A stretch of 57,919 nt of DNA from Coriobacteriia bacterium. Its GTDB lineage: Bacteria > Actinomycetota > Coriobacteriia > Coriobacteriales > RUG033. Numbering within the stretch: position 1 is the stretch's first letter; the number at the start of each line of letters is the position of its first letter. Positions 25,627 to 35,578 of this stretch are shown in pieces. The notes under the pieces are model-generated. The model was not told the origin of the DNA. It made no database searches and was given only the letters and a program-made list of their open reading frames with translations. The DNA is taken from assembly GCA_015655215.1 (NCBI GenBank), contig JAATFL010000015.1:1-57919 (forward strand), written 5' to 3'. The position numbers and the translations under genes were made by a program.

Positions 25627-26308
25627 CGCGATAGGCGCGTTCTGGGCTCAGTACGGCTCCCTGCTCGTCACCGGTACCGTCGCCACGCTCGAGATGACCA
25701 TCATCTCCACGCTCTTCTCGTACGTCATCGGCATCCCGCTCGGCGTGCTCGTCACCGTCACCGCGCACGGCTCGCTCACGCCGCATCCCATCCTCAACGC
25801 CGTCGTGGTATGGTTCGTCAACATCGTACGCTCCATCCCGTTCATCATCCTGCTCGTCGCGCTGATGCCCGTGACCCGGGTGGTGATGGGGACGGCGTCG
25901 GGTGTCGCAGGCGCGACGTTCCCCCTTGTCATCGCCGCCGCGCCTTTCGTGGCGCGCATGGTCGAGCAGTCCCTCCAGGAGGTCCGTCCCGGGGTGGTGG
26001 AGGCGGCCCAGGCGTTTGGGGCCAGCAATGCGCAGATCGTGTGGAAGGTCCTGCTCCATGAGGCGCTCCCCTCCATCGTGCGGGGTGTGCTCATCACGTT
26101 CATCACGCTCTTCGGCTATGTGGCCATGGCCGGTGCGGTGGGGGCGGGCGGGTTGGGCGACATCGCCCTGCGGTATGGCTACTACCGTTACCAGGACACC
26201 GTGATGGTCGTGACCCTCGTCATCCTCGTCGTCCTCGTGCAGATCGCCCAGTCCATCGGCGATGCGATTGCCAAGAGGGTGGACAAGCGCTCCTCCCTCG
26301 CACAATGA
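25619..26308 (+). CDS. metI: Methionine ABC importer, permease
   Basis: A 229-aa permease with five or six transmembrane helices. It carries the ABC permease EAA-loop pattern EAAQAFGASNAQIVWKVLLHEALP, typical of MetI, that contacts MetN. ATG 25619 overlaps the metN stop by 8 bp, and a 68-bp gap separates it from metQ. Confidence 0.94.
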   Translation: MTSAIGAFWAQYGSLLVTGTVATLEMTIISTLFSYVIGIPLGVLVTVTAHGSLTPHPILNAVVVWFVNIVRSIPFIILLVALMPVTRVVMGTASGVAGATFPLVIAAAPFVARMVEQSLQEVRPGVVEAAQAFGASNAQIVWKVLLHEALPSIVRGVLITFITLFGYVAMAGAVGAGGLGDIALRYGYYRYQDTVMVVTLVILVVLVQIAQSIGDAIAKRVDKRSSLAQ

Positions 26309-26376
26309 CGGCCATCGCCACCTCGTCGCACGTTTCCCTTCAATCAAACCAGCAGATAGATAGAGAGGCTTCCATC

Positions 26377-27249
26377 ATGGGCACCATCACATCCAACGGC
26401 ATCACCCGCCGCCAGTTCGCGTCCGCGGCCCTCGCGGCGGCGGGCACCCTCGCCGCCGGCTTTGCACTTGCCGGTTGCTCCTCGTCCTCGAATTCATCGG
26501 GTACATCCACCACGTTGCGCATCGCCGCCTCGCCAACGCCTCACGCCGAGATACTCGCGCACATCAAGGATACCCTCGCGGCGCAGGGCGTCGACCTCCA
26601 GGTCACCGAGTTCACCGATTACGTGCAGCCCAACAACGTCGTGCAGAGCGGCGAGCAGGATGCCAACTACTTCCAGCACCTTCCGTACCTCAAGAACTTC
26701 AACGAGCAGAACGGCACGGACATCGTCGCCGTGGCCAAGGTCCACTTCGAGACGATGAGCATCTTCGCCGGGAAGGCGAAGTCACTCGATGCGTTGGGCA
26801 ACGGCGCGACAGTGGCCGTGCCCAACGATGCGACCAACGAAGCGCGTGCGCTGCTGTTGCTGCAGGACCAGGGTCTCATCACGCTCAACGACCCCACCGA
26901 CCTCGAGTCGACCCCCAACGACATCAAGAGCAACCCCAAGGGCCTTGAGTTCGTGGAGGTGGAGGCGGCTGCCACCGCTCGGGAGCTGCAGGATAACGAC
27001 ATCGCCGTCGTCAACGGCAACCACGCCCTCTCCGCAGGCCTTACGACGGCAGACGTGCTGGCCTCGGAGTCGGCCACCTCGACGGCCGCCGATACGTACG
27101 CGAACATCGTCGCGGTCAAGAAGGGCAACGAGGGCGGGGACGCCATCACCAAGCTGGTCTCGGCCCTCAAGTCCGACGAAACGAAGCAGTGGATCACCGA
27201 CACCTTCAACGGGGCTGTCCTGCCGGTGGACTTCGACGACCTGAGCTAG
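26377..27249 (+). CDS. metQ: Methionine-binding lipoprotein MetQ
   Basis: A 290-aa substrate-binding protein of the NlpA family. The N-terminus has a TRRQF twin-arginine motif (R11, R12), a hydrophobic stretch and a lipobox LAGC with C34 as the lipidated residue, suggesting Tat export before anchoring. Binding-domain segments DANYFQHLPYL and TNEARALLLLQ are typical of MetQ. GAGAGG precedes ATG 26377; the frame is open from 26305. It ends the operon before a perfect terminator hairpin. Confidence 0.93.
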   Translation: MGTITSNGITRRQFASAALAAAGTLAAGFALAGCSSSSNSSGTSTTLRIAASPTPHAEILAHIKDTLAAQGVDLQVTEFTDYVQPNNVVQSGEQDANYFQHLPYLKNFNEQNGTDIVAVAKVHFETMSIFAGKAKSLDALGNGATVAVPNDATNEARALLLLQDQGLITLNDPTDLESTPNDIKSNPKGLEFVEVEAAATARELQDNDIAVVNGNHALSAGLTTADVLASESATSTAADTYANIVAVKKGNEGGDAITKLVSALKSDETKQWITDTFNGAVLPVDFDDLS

Positions 27250-27281
27250 GCATCTCGGTCATCGATCCCATGTCCCGATAC

Positions 27282-27319
27282 GTCGAGGGGTGCGACCCGA
27301 CCGGGTCGCACCCCTCGAC
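27282..27319. terminator. Bidirectional terminator between metQ and glnN
   Basis: A perfect 17-bp inverted repeat (27282-27298 and 27303-27319) with a GACC loop sits between two converging genes, 32 bp after metQ and 14 bp from the glnN stop. It lacks a long T-tract but is placed to stop both transcripts. Confidence 0.8.
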
Positions 27320-27333
27320 GGTGGATGCCCTGG

Positions 27334-29433
27334 CTACACGTAGAACAGCAGCTCGTTGTAGCTGGGGATGGGCCAGTAGTCCTTGTCCACGACGTTCTCC
27401 AGCGTGTCGGTCTTCTCGCGGAGGTCATCCATCGCGGGAATGACGAGTTCGTGGAAGGCCTTGGCGCGCGCGAGGTTGCCTGCCGTGTCGTCGGCCTCGA
27501 CCCCATTGGCCTTCTCCGTCGCCTCGTCGAGCACGGTGATGGCGTCGCTCATGGCATCGGCTCCGGTGGCGAGCTTCTTGAGCAGCTCCTCCTCTGCCCG
27601 TACGGAGATGCCGGAGGAAGCGGTCTTCATGTTCGAGATGGTGGCCCCTATCTCATTGGCGAATCCGGTCACGGCGGGGAAGAGACGCTGACGGGCCATC
27701 TTGAGCATGGTCTTCGCCTCGATGTTCACCAGCTTGGAGTAGTGCTCGAGCTTGACCTCGTAACGGCTCTCCGCCTCGACACGCGTGAGCACGCCAAAGT
27801 CCTCGAAGAGCTTGAGGTTCTTCTCTGCCACGAACTGGGGCAGGGCGTCCACGGTGCTGGGGAAGTTGCAAAGCCCGCGGCGCTCGGCTTCGACGGGCCA
27901 CTCGGCGCTGTAGCCGTCACCGTTGAAGATGATCTTGCGGTGCTTGGTGAGCGTCTCCTTGATATAGGCAAGCGTGTCGCCCTCGAGGTCCGACGTGCCG
28001 GCGATGGCGACGAGGAAGTCGTGCAGCGCCTTGGCCACGGCGGTGTTGAGCACCATGTTGGCATCGGCGAGGTTCACGTTGGAACCGGGCATGCGGAACT
28101 CGAACTTGTTGCCGGTGAAGGCGAAGGGGGAGGTGCGGTTGCGGTCGGTGGTGTCGCGGAAGAAGGTGGGGAGCACGGCGACGCCGAGGTCCATCTTCGA
28201 CTTGGCGTGCGCGACGTAGGCGTTGCCGTCGATGAGTGAATCGACGATGGCCCCCAACTCGTCGCCCAGGAAGATCGAGACGATCGCAGGCGGTGCCTCG
28301 TTGGCACCGAGACGGTGGTCGTTGCCGGCGGTGGCGATGCTCATGCGCAGGAGGTCCTGGTACTCATCCACGGCCGCGATGACCGCGGTGAGGAACACGA
28401 GGAACTGCAGGTTCTCGCTGGGGGAGTCACCCGGTTCGAGCAGGTTCAGCGACTCGGTTCCCAGCGACCAGTTGTTGTGCTTGCCTGAGCCGTTGATGCC
28501 CTCGAAGGGCTTCTCGTGGAGCAGACACACCAGGCCATGGCGCGAGGCGATGCGCTTCATCGTCTCCATCACGATGAGGTTGTGGTCGATGGCGTTGTTG
28601 GTGCGCTCGAAGATGGGAGCGAGCTCGTGCTGGGCGGGGGCCACCTCGTTGTGCTTCGTCTTGGCGGGTATGCCGAGTTTCCACAACTCGTCGTCAAGTT
28701 CCTTCATGAACTCGTTGACGGTGGGGCGAATGGCGCCGAAGTAATGCTCCTCAAGCTCCTGGCCCTTTGAGGGGGGCGCGCCGAAAAGCGTACGACCGGC
28801 GAGGATGAGGTCCTTGCGCTTGTCGTAATCGGATTCGCGGATGAGGAAGAACTCCTGCTCGGGGCCCATCGTGGTGAAGACGTGCTCGCCGGTCTTTCCG
28901 AAGAGGTCGAGCACGTCGCCGGCCTCCTTGGCGATGGCACCCATGGAGCGCAGAACGGGGGTCTTCTTGTCGAGTGCCTCACCGGTATAGCTGCAGAAGG
29001 CGGTGGGGATGCAGAGCACCTCGTCCTTGATGAACGCATAGCTCGTGGGATCCCACGCCGTGTAGCCGCGAGCCTCGAAAGTGGCACGAAGGCCGCCCGA
29101 GGGGAAACTCGACGCGTCGGGCTCGCCTTGGACGAGTTCCTTGCCGGAGAAGGTCGACATCGCGCGACCGTCGGGCGTGGGGGACATGAAGCTGTCGTGC
29201 TTTTCGGAGGTGATGCCCGTGAGGGGTTGGAACCAGTGGGTGTAGTGGGTCGCGCCGCGTTCGGTGGCCCACTCCTTCATCGCATGGGCGACGACGTTGG
29301 CCACCTCGAGATCGAGTTTCTCGCCGTTCTTGATCGTCTTGGAAAGCTTCTTGTACGTGTCCTTGGGAAGCCGGTCCCTCATCGCACTGTCGTTGAAGAC
29401 CAAGCTCCCGTAGATCTCATCTATCTTGCCCAT
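27334..29433 (-). CDS. glnN: Glutamine synthetase type III
   Basis: A 699-aa GSIII, the ~700-residue dodecameric class that makes glutamine from glutamate, ammonia and ATP. Family segments include [49 protein letters not shown] and a KHNNWSLGT active-site loop. It diverges from a GSI gene across 368 bp, so the cell carries two unrelated-class glutamine synthetases side by side. The start at 29433 gives the conserved N-terminus. Confidence 0.95.
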   Translation of the reverse strand: MGKIDEIYGSLVFNDSAMRDRLPKDTYKKLSKTIKNGEKLDLEVANVVAHAMKEWATERGATHYTHWFQPLTGITSEKHDSFMSPTPDGRAMSTFSGKELVQGEPDASSFPSGGLRATFEARGYTAWDPTSYAFIKDEVLCIPTAFCSYTGEALDKKTPVLRSMGAIAKEAGDVLDLFGKTGEHVFTTMGPEQEFFLIRESDYDKRKDLILAGRTLFGAPPSKGQELEEHYFGAIRPTVNEFMKELDDELWKLGIPAKTKHNEVAPAQHELAPIFERTNNAIDHNLIVMETMKRIASRHGLVCLLHEKPFEGINGSGKHNNWSLGTESLNLLEPGDSPSENLQFLVFLTAVIAAVDEYQDLLRMSIATAGNDHRLGANEAPPAIVSIFLGDELGAIVDSLIDGNAYVAHAKSKMDLGVAVLPTFFRDTTDRNRTSPFAFTGNKFEFRMPGSNVNLADANMVLNTAVAKALHDFLVAIAGTSDLEGDTLAYIKETLTKHRKIIFNGDGYSAEWPVEAERRGLCNFPSTVDALPQFVAEKNLKLFEDFGVLTRVEAESRYEVKLEHYSKLVNIEAKTMLKMARQRLFPAVTGFANEIGATISNMKTASSGISVRAEEELLKKLATGADAMSDAITVLDEATEKANGVEADDTAGNLARAKAFHELVIPAMDDLREKTDTLENVVDKDYWPIPSYNELLFYV

Positions 29434-29801
29434 GGATCCCCACTTTCTCTTCGCAAGGCATCGGTGCCGCTTCTGTTTGCAGGGTGCCCGCGCGGTGACC
29501 GGGACCTTGGCGGGGCGCCGCAGTGCATCTTGCTCCTGGATAACGCACCCAAAGGTAATGGACGAATGTTTCAGGGCTGTTAGAGATTGAAAAATTCGTC
29601 AAGGTATCCGGCGGCGGCATGCGGGCGGTCGCAAAGGGCTGTCGAGGTGGGTTGCACACGGTTTTCACGACGGCCGCGAGGGATTCCCGGGTCCGTGAAC
29701 GGGGCTCCGGGGAAATTCCCCCACCAGACCCCTCGCCGTACGTCTATCATGGAAACCATATGGCTTGACGATCGACAGGGCATCACGTGAAGGGAATTCG
29801 T
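29434..29801. promoter_or_regulatory. Divergent control region between GSIII and GSI
   Basis: This 368-bp region has no gene. GTTTC-6nt-GTTAG at 29568-29583 resembles, in reverse, a GlnR half-box (GTnAC-6nt-GAAAC) with one mismatch. A perfect GGGGAA-A-TTCCCC palindrome at 29709-29721 lies where the -35 of a promoter with TATCAT at 29745-29750 would be. Both are candidate nitrogen-control sites. Confidence 0.4.
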
Positions 29802-31142
29802 ATGGCTGAGAACCCCCAGACCGATTACGTGCTTAAGACCATCGAGGAGAGGGATATCCACTTCATCCGTCTTTGGTTCACCGACGTGCTGGGCAACCTC
29901 AAATCCTTCGCGGTGACCCCCAACGAGATAGAGACGGCCTTCTCCGAGGGCATGGGCTTCGACGGTTCCTCCATCGAGGGCTTCACCAGGGTGGAGGAGA
30001 GCGACATGCTCGCCTTCCCCGACCCCGAGACGTTTCAGGTGCTGCCGTGGCGTCCCTCCTCCAACGGTGTCGCCCGCATGTTCTGCAGCATCCGCAACGC
30101 CGACGGCACGTCGTTCGAAGGTGATCCGCGCTATGCGCTCAAGCACATGCTGCGCAAGGCGGCGAACATGGGCTTCACCATCAACGTGGGACCCGAGCTG
30201 GAGTACTTCTACTTCAAGGCCCCCGACGACCCCACCCCGCTCGACCATGGCGGGTACTTCGACCTCACCTCGCAGGACAGTGGCACCGACTTGCGCCGTG
30301 ACACGGTGCTCACCCTCGAGAAGATGGGCATCGTCGTCGAGTACTCCCATCACGAGGCGGCGCCGTCCCAGCAGGAGATCGACCTCCGCTACACCGATGC
30401 GCTCTCCATGGCCGATAACGTGATGACCTACCGCCTCACGGTGAAGGAGGTCGCGCTCAAGCATGGCGTGTACGCGACGTTCATGCCCAAGCCGATCGAG
30501 GACATCGCGGGGTCGGGCATGCACGTGCACCAGTCGCTGTTCACCATCGATGGCGATAACGCCTTCTTCGACCCGAGCGACCCGCTCGGATACAACCTCT
30601 CGAAGGTGGCCAAGCACTACATAGCCGGCCTCCTCAAGTACGCGCCCGAGTTCACCGCCGTCACGAACCAATACGTCAACTCGTACAAGCGCCTGGTCAC
30701 CGGATACGAGGCGCCCGTCTACGTCACGTGGGCCCATCGCGATCGCTCGGCGCTGGTCCGGGTACCCATGTACAAACCGGACAAGGAGACGGCTTGCCGC
30801 GTGGAGCTCCGCAGCCCCGACCCTTCCTGCAACCCGTACCTCGCGTTCGCGGTGATGCTCGGCGCCGGACTCAAGGGTATCGAGGAGGAGCTGCCCCTTC
30901 CTCCGGAGACGTTTGGTGCCTCCATCGCCGATGCCCGCCCCGGTCTCGACGAGAACCCCCATGCCCGCCTTCCCATCAACCTCGGTGCCGCCATCGACCT
31001 CTTCGAGGGCTCCGAGCTCATGCGGGAGGTCTTGGGGGCGCACATCTTCGACTACTTCGTGCGTAACAAGCGCGAGGAGTGGGCCGAGTACTGCTCGTAC
31101 GTCACCCCATGGGAGCGAAACCGCTATCTCGAGACCCTGTAG
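29802..31142 (+). CDS. glnA: Glutamine synthetase type I
   Basis: A 446-aa GSI of the short (alpha-like) type. Visible motifs are DGSSIEGF, the metal-site GPELEYFYF, the ATP-site SGMHVHQSL (from AGSGMHVH) and ACRVELRSPDPSCNPYLAFA. The short length and C-terminus suggest no adenylylation segment, so control is probably by feedback and a regulator. ATG 29802 with GAAGGGA upstream is preferred over GTG 29787. A GlnR-like gene follows 30 bp later, as expected for a nitrogen regulon. Confidence 0.95.
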   Translation: MAENPQTDYVLKTIEERDIHFIRLWFTDVLGNLKSFAVTPNEIETAFSEGMGFDGSSIEGFTRVEESDMLAFPDPETFQVLPWRPSSNGVARMFCSIRNADGTSFEGDPRYALKHMLRKAANMGFTINVGPELEYFYFKAPDDPTPLDHGGYFDLTSQDSGTDLRRDTVLTLEKMGIVVEYSHHEAAPSQQEIDLRYTDALSMADNVMTYRLTVKEVALKHGVYATFMPKPIEDIAGSGMHVHQSLFTIDGDNAFFDPSDPLGYNLSKVAKHYIAGLLKYAPEFTAVTNQYVNSYKRLVTGYEAPVYVTWAHRDRSALVRVPMYKPDKETACRVELRSPDPSCNPYLAFAVMLGAGLKGIEEELPLPPETFGASIADARPGLDENPHARLPINLGAAIDLFEGSELMREVLGAHIFDYFVRNKREEWAEYCSYVTPWERNRYLETL

Positions 31143-31172
31143 ACCATTCAATCGCGAAGGGAGGCACCCATC

Positions 31173-31844
31173 ATGCATCGGAAGAACGTCCTGCTCCTCA
31201 CCGATAGTCACTCCGTGGACGAGAGATTCCGCCACGTCATGGAGTCGCTTGACGCCGACATGCGGAGGTTTCCGCTTGCCGGTTTGGATGACATAGGGTC
31301 ACTGCCCTCCTCCTCCCTCGTCGTCGTCTAGGCGGACCGGGCCACGTTGGCGGCCATGCCGGCGTTCGAGAAGCACCTTTCGGAGGATGGGCCCTCGGCC
31401 CTGCTCCTCATCGTCCCATCGGAGGCCCTCGGACAGCTCCGTCTCTCCAACCGCGTCCCGAGCGATTTCATCTTGCGCGATGCGAGCGACGAGGAGTGCC
31501 TTGCGCGCGTGCACAACCTGCTGTGGCCGGGCGAGGAGGCCAACTCGAGCGATTTCGTCCATATCGACGGCATGACCATCAACCTCGCGACCTATCAGGT
31601 CAAGGTCGACGGCGAGCCCATCGACTTCACCTACCTCGAGTACGCGCTGCTCGCCTTCCTCGTCACCCACCCCGGACGCACGTACTCACGCGACGCCCTG
31701 CTCCGTCGGGTCTGGGGCTTCGAGTACTACGGCGGTTCCCGTACGGTGGACGTCCACGTTCGTCGCGTCCGCGCCAAGCTCGGCACCGAGCTGGCGGCGC
31801 GGCTCGAGACGGTGCGCGGCGTCGGCTATCTTTGGAACGCCTAG
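31173..31844 (+). pseudogene. glnR: GlnR-like OmpR-family regulator with in-frame amber codon
   Basis: The frame from ATG 31173 (GGAGG upstream) reads 52 codons, then TAG at 31329-31331, and then continues in the same frame to 31844. Without the stop it would be a 223-aa protein like actinobacterial GlnR: an atypical receiver (LLLTDSHSV; LVVV then the stop, then ADRATL) and a winged helix (FTYLEYALLAFLVTHPGR; GGSRTVDVHVRRVRAKLG; ETVRGVGYLW). The stop falls where GlnR has its conserved Asp (VILIDGRRD in Streptomyces). TAG is a normal stop elsewhere in this window. The options are a nonsense mutation, a sequencing error, or translation of the DNA-binding half from TTG 31347 or ATG 31356 (165 aa). 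Position after glnA supports the identity. Confidence 0.75.
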
Positions 31845-31937
31845 GACCTGCACGTGGGGCGCCGTCGTCAAGCCAGGCGCCTTCCGGTCTCCCTGCAACG
31901 TCCATGTGAACACCTTCGACCAGGGAGGTCCCTGATT

Positions 31938-34715
31938 ATGCCTACTACCCGAAGCACCTTCCCGCGGGGCCAGGAGGGGCAGGCGGCGGGTCCATCCGCC
32001 GACGGAGGCCCCGCGACGGAGGCTCCCATGGGAACCGTCGCCATCATCGACGGCAACTCGCTCATGCACCGCGCGTTTCACGCGGTGCCACCTACGATGA
32101 ACGCCCCCGATGGGAACCCGACCAACGCGGTGTTCGGCTTCATCGCCATGTTCCTCAAGCTGGTGGGGGAGTTCGACCTCACCGGTGTGGTCTGCGCGTT
32201 CGATGCGGGCCGTCCCAGGTTTCGCATGGAGGCGATCGAGCAGTACAAGGCCCAGCGCCCACCCACGGACCCCGACCTCAAGGCGCAGTTCCCGCTCGTC
32301 GAGCACCTGCTCGAGGCCATGAACGTCCCCATCGTGCGCATTCCCGGATGGGAGGGCGACGACATCCTCGGCACGTTCGCCCGACAGGGCGAGGAGTCCG
32401 GGTGCCGCATCCTGCTCGTGACGGGCGATAAGGATGCCTACCAGCTCGCAAGCCCCACCACCTCGATCGTCTCCACGAAGAAGGGCCTCTCCGAGGTGGT
32501 CATCTACGGCCCGGACCAGGTGAAGGCACGCTACGGCGTCACGCCTGGGCAGGTGCCCGACTACCTGGGCCTCAAGGGCGATCCGTCCGACAACATCCCC
32601 GGGGTGCCAGGGGTGGGCGAGAAGACCGCCGCGAAACTCATCGGCGAATACGGGTCGCTCGACAACCTGCTGGCACATGCCGACGAGGTCAAGGGCAAGG
32701 TGGGGGAGCGCCTTCGGGCCAACGAGGATGCGGCGCGGGCAAGTCGCCTGGTCGCCACCATCCATCGCGACCTACCGGTGGACAGAGGTCTCCTCGACGT
32801 GCGCTTCCCCGACTTCGACCCCGAGCGCGTGCGCGAGGCCTTCGGCGCGCTGCGCTTCAACGCCCATCTCGGCAAGGTGCTCGAGCTGCAGGCGCGGGCG
32901 CGGTCGGGTGCGCCGGGGCAGGGTGCGGACACGTCGACCACGGGTGCGGACCCTCGTCTGGGTAGCGCCGCGCAGGGAGCGACGGTGGTGGTGGCCCCCG
33001 TGGTCGAGGGGCGCGCGGCCACCTCGCTTCTCGACCATGCCGTCGCCAACCATGAATGGGTTGGCGTCGCGGCGTCGCTGGGTAGTGGGGAAGAGCTCTT
33101 CGGTACCTCCCTCACGCTCTGCGTCGCCACGCATGGCGGCGTGGCGCGCTTCGAGGACGATGCCGTCCTCCCCGTTCTCGTCGGGCTCATCCGCGGGGGT
33201 CTCGTCGCTGCCGGCGACATGAAGCGCCTGCTGCAGGTGGCCGTGCCCGCCGACTCGTCGCTGCCGGCCGCCCTTGATGCCTCCGAGGTGGATCCGACGC
33301 GCATATTCGACGCCTCCATCGCCGCCTATCTGCTGATGAGCAACGCCACGGGCTACCCCGTCTCCGCATTGCTCCTCGAATACCTCGACGTCATCGTGCC
33401 CTCGGGCGTCGACGCTTTCGAGGGCACGATCGTCGACGCGGCGGGTGCACTCGCGCTGCGCGACGAGTTGCTGCGCCGCCTTGGGGAGGACGACTCCCTT
33501 GCTTGCCTCGATCGGATCGAGTTGCCCCTCGTCCCGGTGCTGCTGCAGATGGAGCGCACGGGAACGGCGCTCGACACGGGGGTCCTCCGTCTGCAGGCCG
33601 CAACCACCGGTGCGAGGCTCGATGGGCTGCGCGACGAGATCTACACCTTGGCGGGGGAGCGGTTCAACATCGATTCCCCCAAGCAGCTTGGCGAGGTGCT
33701 CTTCGAGCGGCTCGCCCTTCCCACGCGCAAGAGGACGAAGACGGGTTACTCCACCGACGCCAAGGTCCTCGAGTCGCTCTCGTCGTTGCATCCGCTTCCC
33801 GAACGCGTGCTGCGCTACCGTGAGCTCGCCAAGATGAAGTCCACCTATCTCGACGCCCTACCGCGCCTGTTGGGCGGCGATGGGCGTTTGCACACGACGT
33901 TCAACCAGACGGTCACCACCACAGGGCGCCTCTCTAGCTCCGACCCCAATCTTCAGAACATCCCCGTACGCACGGCCTTCGGGCGTCAGGTGCGCGAGGC
34001 GTTCAAGCCCGCCGAGGACGACTACGTGTTCCTCTCCGCCGACTACTCGCAGATAGAGCTTCGCCTGCTCGCGCACCTGTCGCAGGACGACAACCTCATC
34101 CACGCCTTCACCAGCGGCGCCGACTTCCATCGGGCCACGGCGGCCCGCGTGTTCGACGTCGATCCCGACGAGGTGACCCCGGAGATGCGCTCACGTGCCA
34201 AGGCGGTGAACTTCGGGATCGTCTATGGACAGCAGGCCTTCGGGCTGGGGCAATCGCTGCACATCGGCTATGCCGAGGCGCAGGAGATGATCGACCGCTA
34301 CTTCGAAGCGTATCCGCAGGTACGCACCTATCTGGACACGACGGTCGCCGAGGCTCGGGAGCGAGGCTACGCCACGACTATCTTCGGGCGTCGTCGTCAC
34401 ATCCCCGAGCTCGCCAGCGACAACGCGACGGTGCACTCCTTCGGCGAGCGCACCGCGATGAACCATCCCATGCAGGGCAGCGCGGCCGACATCATCAAGC
34501 TGGCGATGGTGGAGGTCGCCCGGAGGCTTGCCCTCGAGCACCTCTCGGCACGGCTCGTGCTGCAGGTGCACGACGAGTTGGACTTCGAGTGTCCCATAGA
34601 CGAGGTCGAGCGGCTCTCGGTCCTGGTGGCCGACGTGATGTCGCACGTGGTCGCCCTGTCCGTTCCCCTCAACGTGTCCGTCTCGACGGGTACCAGCTGG
34701 TCGGCGGCGAAGTAG
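31938..34715 (+). CDS. polA: DNA polymerase I
   Basis: A 925-aa family A polymerase: an N-terminal 5'-3' exonuclease (from DGNSLMHRAFHA), a middle domain, and a C-terminal polymerase with motif A DYSQIELRLLAHLS, motif B RSRAKAVNFGIVYG and motif C QVHDELDFE. In the middle domain the exonuclease Asp/Glu of E. coli (FDTETD) is replaced by VGVAAS, so proofreading is probably lost. AGGGAGG precedes ATG 31938. An alternative ATG at 32028 with GGAGG 5 bp upstream would remove 30 poorly conserved residues and fits the family N-terminus. Confidence 0.95.
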   Translation: MPTTRSTFPRGQEGQAAGPSADGGPATEAPMGTVAIIDGNSLMHRAFHAVPPTMNAPDGNPTNAVFGFIAMFLKLVGEFDLTGVVCAFDAGRPRFRMEAIEQYKAQRPPTDPDLKAQFPLVEHLLEAMNVPIVRIPGWEGDDILGTFARQGEESGCRILLVTGDKDAYQLASPTTSIVSTKKGLSEVVIYGPDQVKARYGVTPGQVPDYLGLKGDPSDNIPGVPGVGEKTAAKLIGEYGSLDNLLAHADEVKGKVGERLRANEDAARASRLVATIHRDLPVDRGLLDVRFPDFDPERVREAFGALRFNAHLGKVLELQARARSGAPGQGADTSTTGADPRLGSAAQGATVVVAPVVEGRAATSLLDHAVANHEWVGVAASLGSGEELFGTSLTLCVATHGGVARFEDDAVLPVLVGLIRGGLVAAGDMKRLLQVAVPADSSLPAALDASEVDPTRIFDASIAAYLLMSNATGYPVSALLLEYLDVIVPSGVDAFEGTIVDAAGALALRDELLRRLGEDDSLACLDRIELPLVPVLLQMERTGTALDTGVLRLQAATTGARLDGLRDEIYTLAGERFNIDSPKQLGEVLFERLALPTRKRTKTGYSTDAKVLESLSSLHPLPERVLRYRELAKMKSTYLDALPRLLGGDGRLHTTFNQTVTTTGRLSSSDPNLQNIPVRTAFGRQVREAFKPAEDDYVFLSADYSQIELRLLAHLSQDDNLIHAFTSGADFHRATAARVFDVDPDEVTPEMRSRAKAVNFGIVYGQQAFGLGQSLHIGYAEAQEMIDRYFEAYPQVRTYLDTTVAEARERGYATTIFGRRRHIPELASDNATVHSFGERTAMNHPMQGSAADIIKLAMVEVARRLALEHLSARLVLQVHDELDFECPIDEVERLSVLVADVMSHVVALSVPLNVSVSTGTSWSAAK

Positions 34716-34717
34716 GG

Positions 34718-35437
34718 TCAGCCCTCCGTCGGCCTTTCCGGGGGCGCGAGCTCGTCGATGAGCGCGGCGAGGTCGCCGAGCGTCCCCTGCCAGGTGGCGC
34801 GCTCGCAGGTGCCTGGTCCCACGTAGAAGGTGCGCAGGCCCACTTGGTCGGCCTGCATGTCGTTCTTCGGGTCATTGCCCACCATGAGGCAGTCCTCGGC
34901 TCGGAGACCGAGGGCTTCGAGCACTCCTCGGTAGTAGGTCGGACTCGGCTTGACCGAGCTGCAGTTGGTCCAATGGGAGATGTAGTCGAAGGGGAACCCC
35001 TCGATGTGCGCCCAGGACATGCGCTCTCTCGTCACCTCGAGGGGGAAGTAGGGGTTGGTGGCCAGCGCGACCTTCAGGCCATGGGACTGACAGGCGGCGA
35101 GCGCCTCGGCGCTCCCGGGCGAAGGCCTCTCGTCGGAGCGCAGCCCGGGGATATCCCGGGCGACGAAACGGTCGAGCAGCGCATGGGCCTCGGGGGTCGT
35201 GATGTCGCATCCCGTCGCCTCGGTTATCGCCTGGAGGATCACGTCTCGGTTGCAGACGGTGTGGGGATGGGACAGGGCGAGGACCCCGCTCATCGTCCCA
35301 CGGAGGGCGCGAGGCACGCTGATGCCCCCGTAGTCGGCGAGCACGTGCATGAGTTTGCGCACGTAGCGGTGCTCGAAGGAGAAGAGGCGGATGTCGAGCA
35401 GCGTCTCGTCGAGGTCGAATAGAACGCCCTTGAGCAC
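34718..35437 (-). CDS. HAD-superfamily hydrolase
   Basis: A 239-aa HAD phosphatase-like protein. Motif I is FDLDETLLD near the N-terminus, motif II is LATNPYF, and motif III/IV is KPSPTYY...CLMVGNDPKNDM. The cap is of the small C1 helical type. The substrate cannot be told from sequence. It starts at a GTG with GGAAGGAG 6 bp upstream. It converges on polA with 2 bp between stops, and a minus-strand TATCAT at 35476-35471 may be its -10. Confidence 0.85.
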   Translation of the reverse strand: MLKGVLFDLDETLLDIRLFSFEHRYVRKLMHVLADYGGISVPRALRGTMSGVLALSHPHTVCNRDVILQAITEATGCDITTPEAHALLDRFVARDIPGLRSDERPSPGSAEALAACQSHGLKVALATNPYFPLEVTRERMSWAHIEGFPFDYISHWTNCSSVKPSPTYYRGVLEALGLRAEDCLMVGNDPKNDMQADQVGLRTFYVGPGTCERATWQGTLGDLAALIDELAPPERPTEG

Positions 35438-35578
35438 GTCGGACTCCTTCCACAGTGGACGTATGCCTGTATGATACGGTAAAGCCGTGGTCCTCTGCCT
35501 GGGGGGCGTCAGCGGATGGGGTGGATATCCTCTCGGAGCGCCCGAGCCCGACGGTGCGCCACGAGGCGCGTCCGCGTG

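Noticed and set aside
31347-31844. Independent 165-aa winged-helix gene
   Set aside because: The frame is continuous with the 52 codons upstream that match a GlnR-type receiver start, so a full-length gene with a stop codon is the simpler reading, though internal initiation remains possible.
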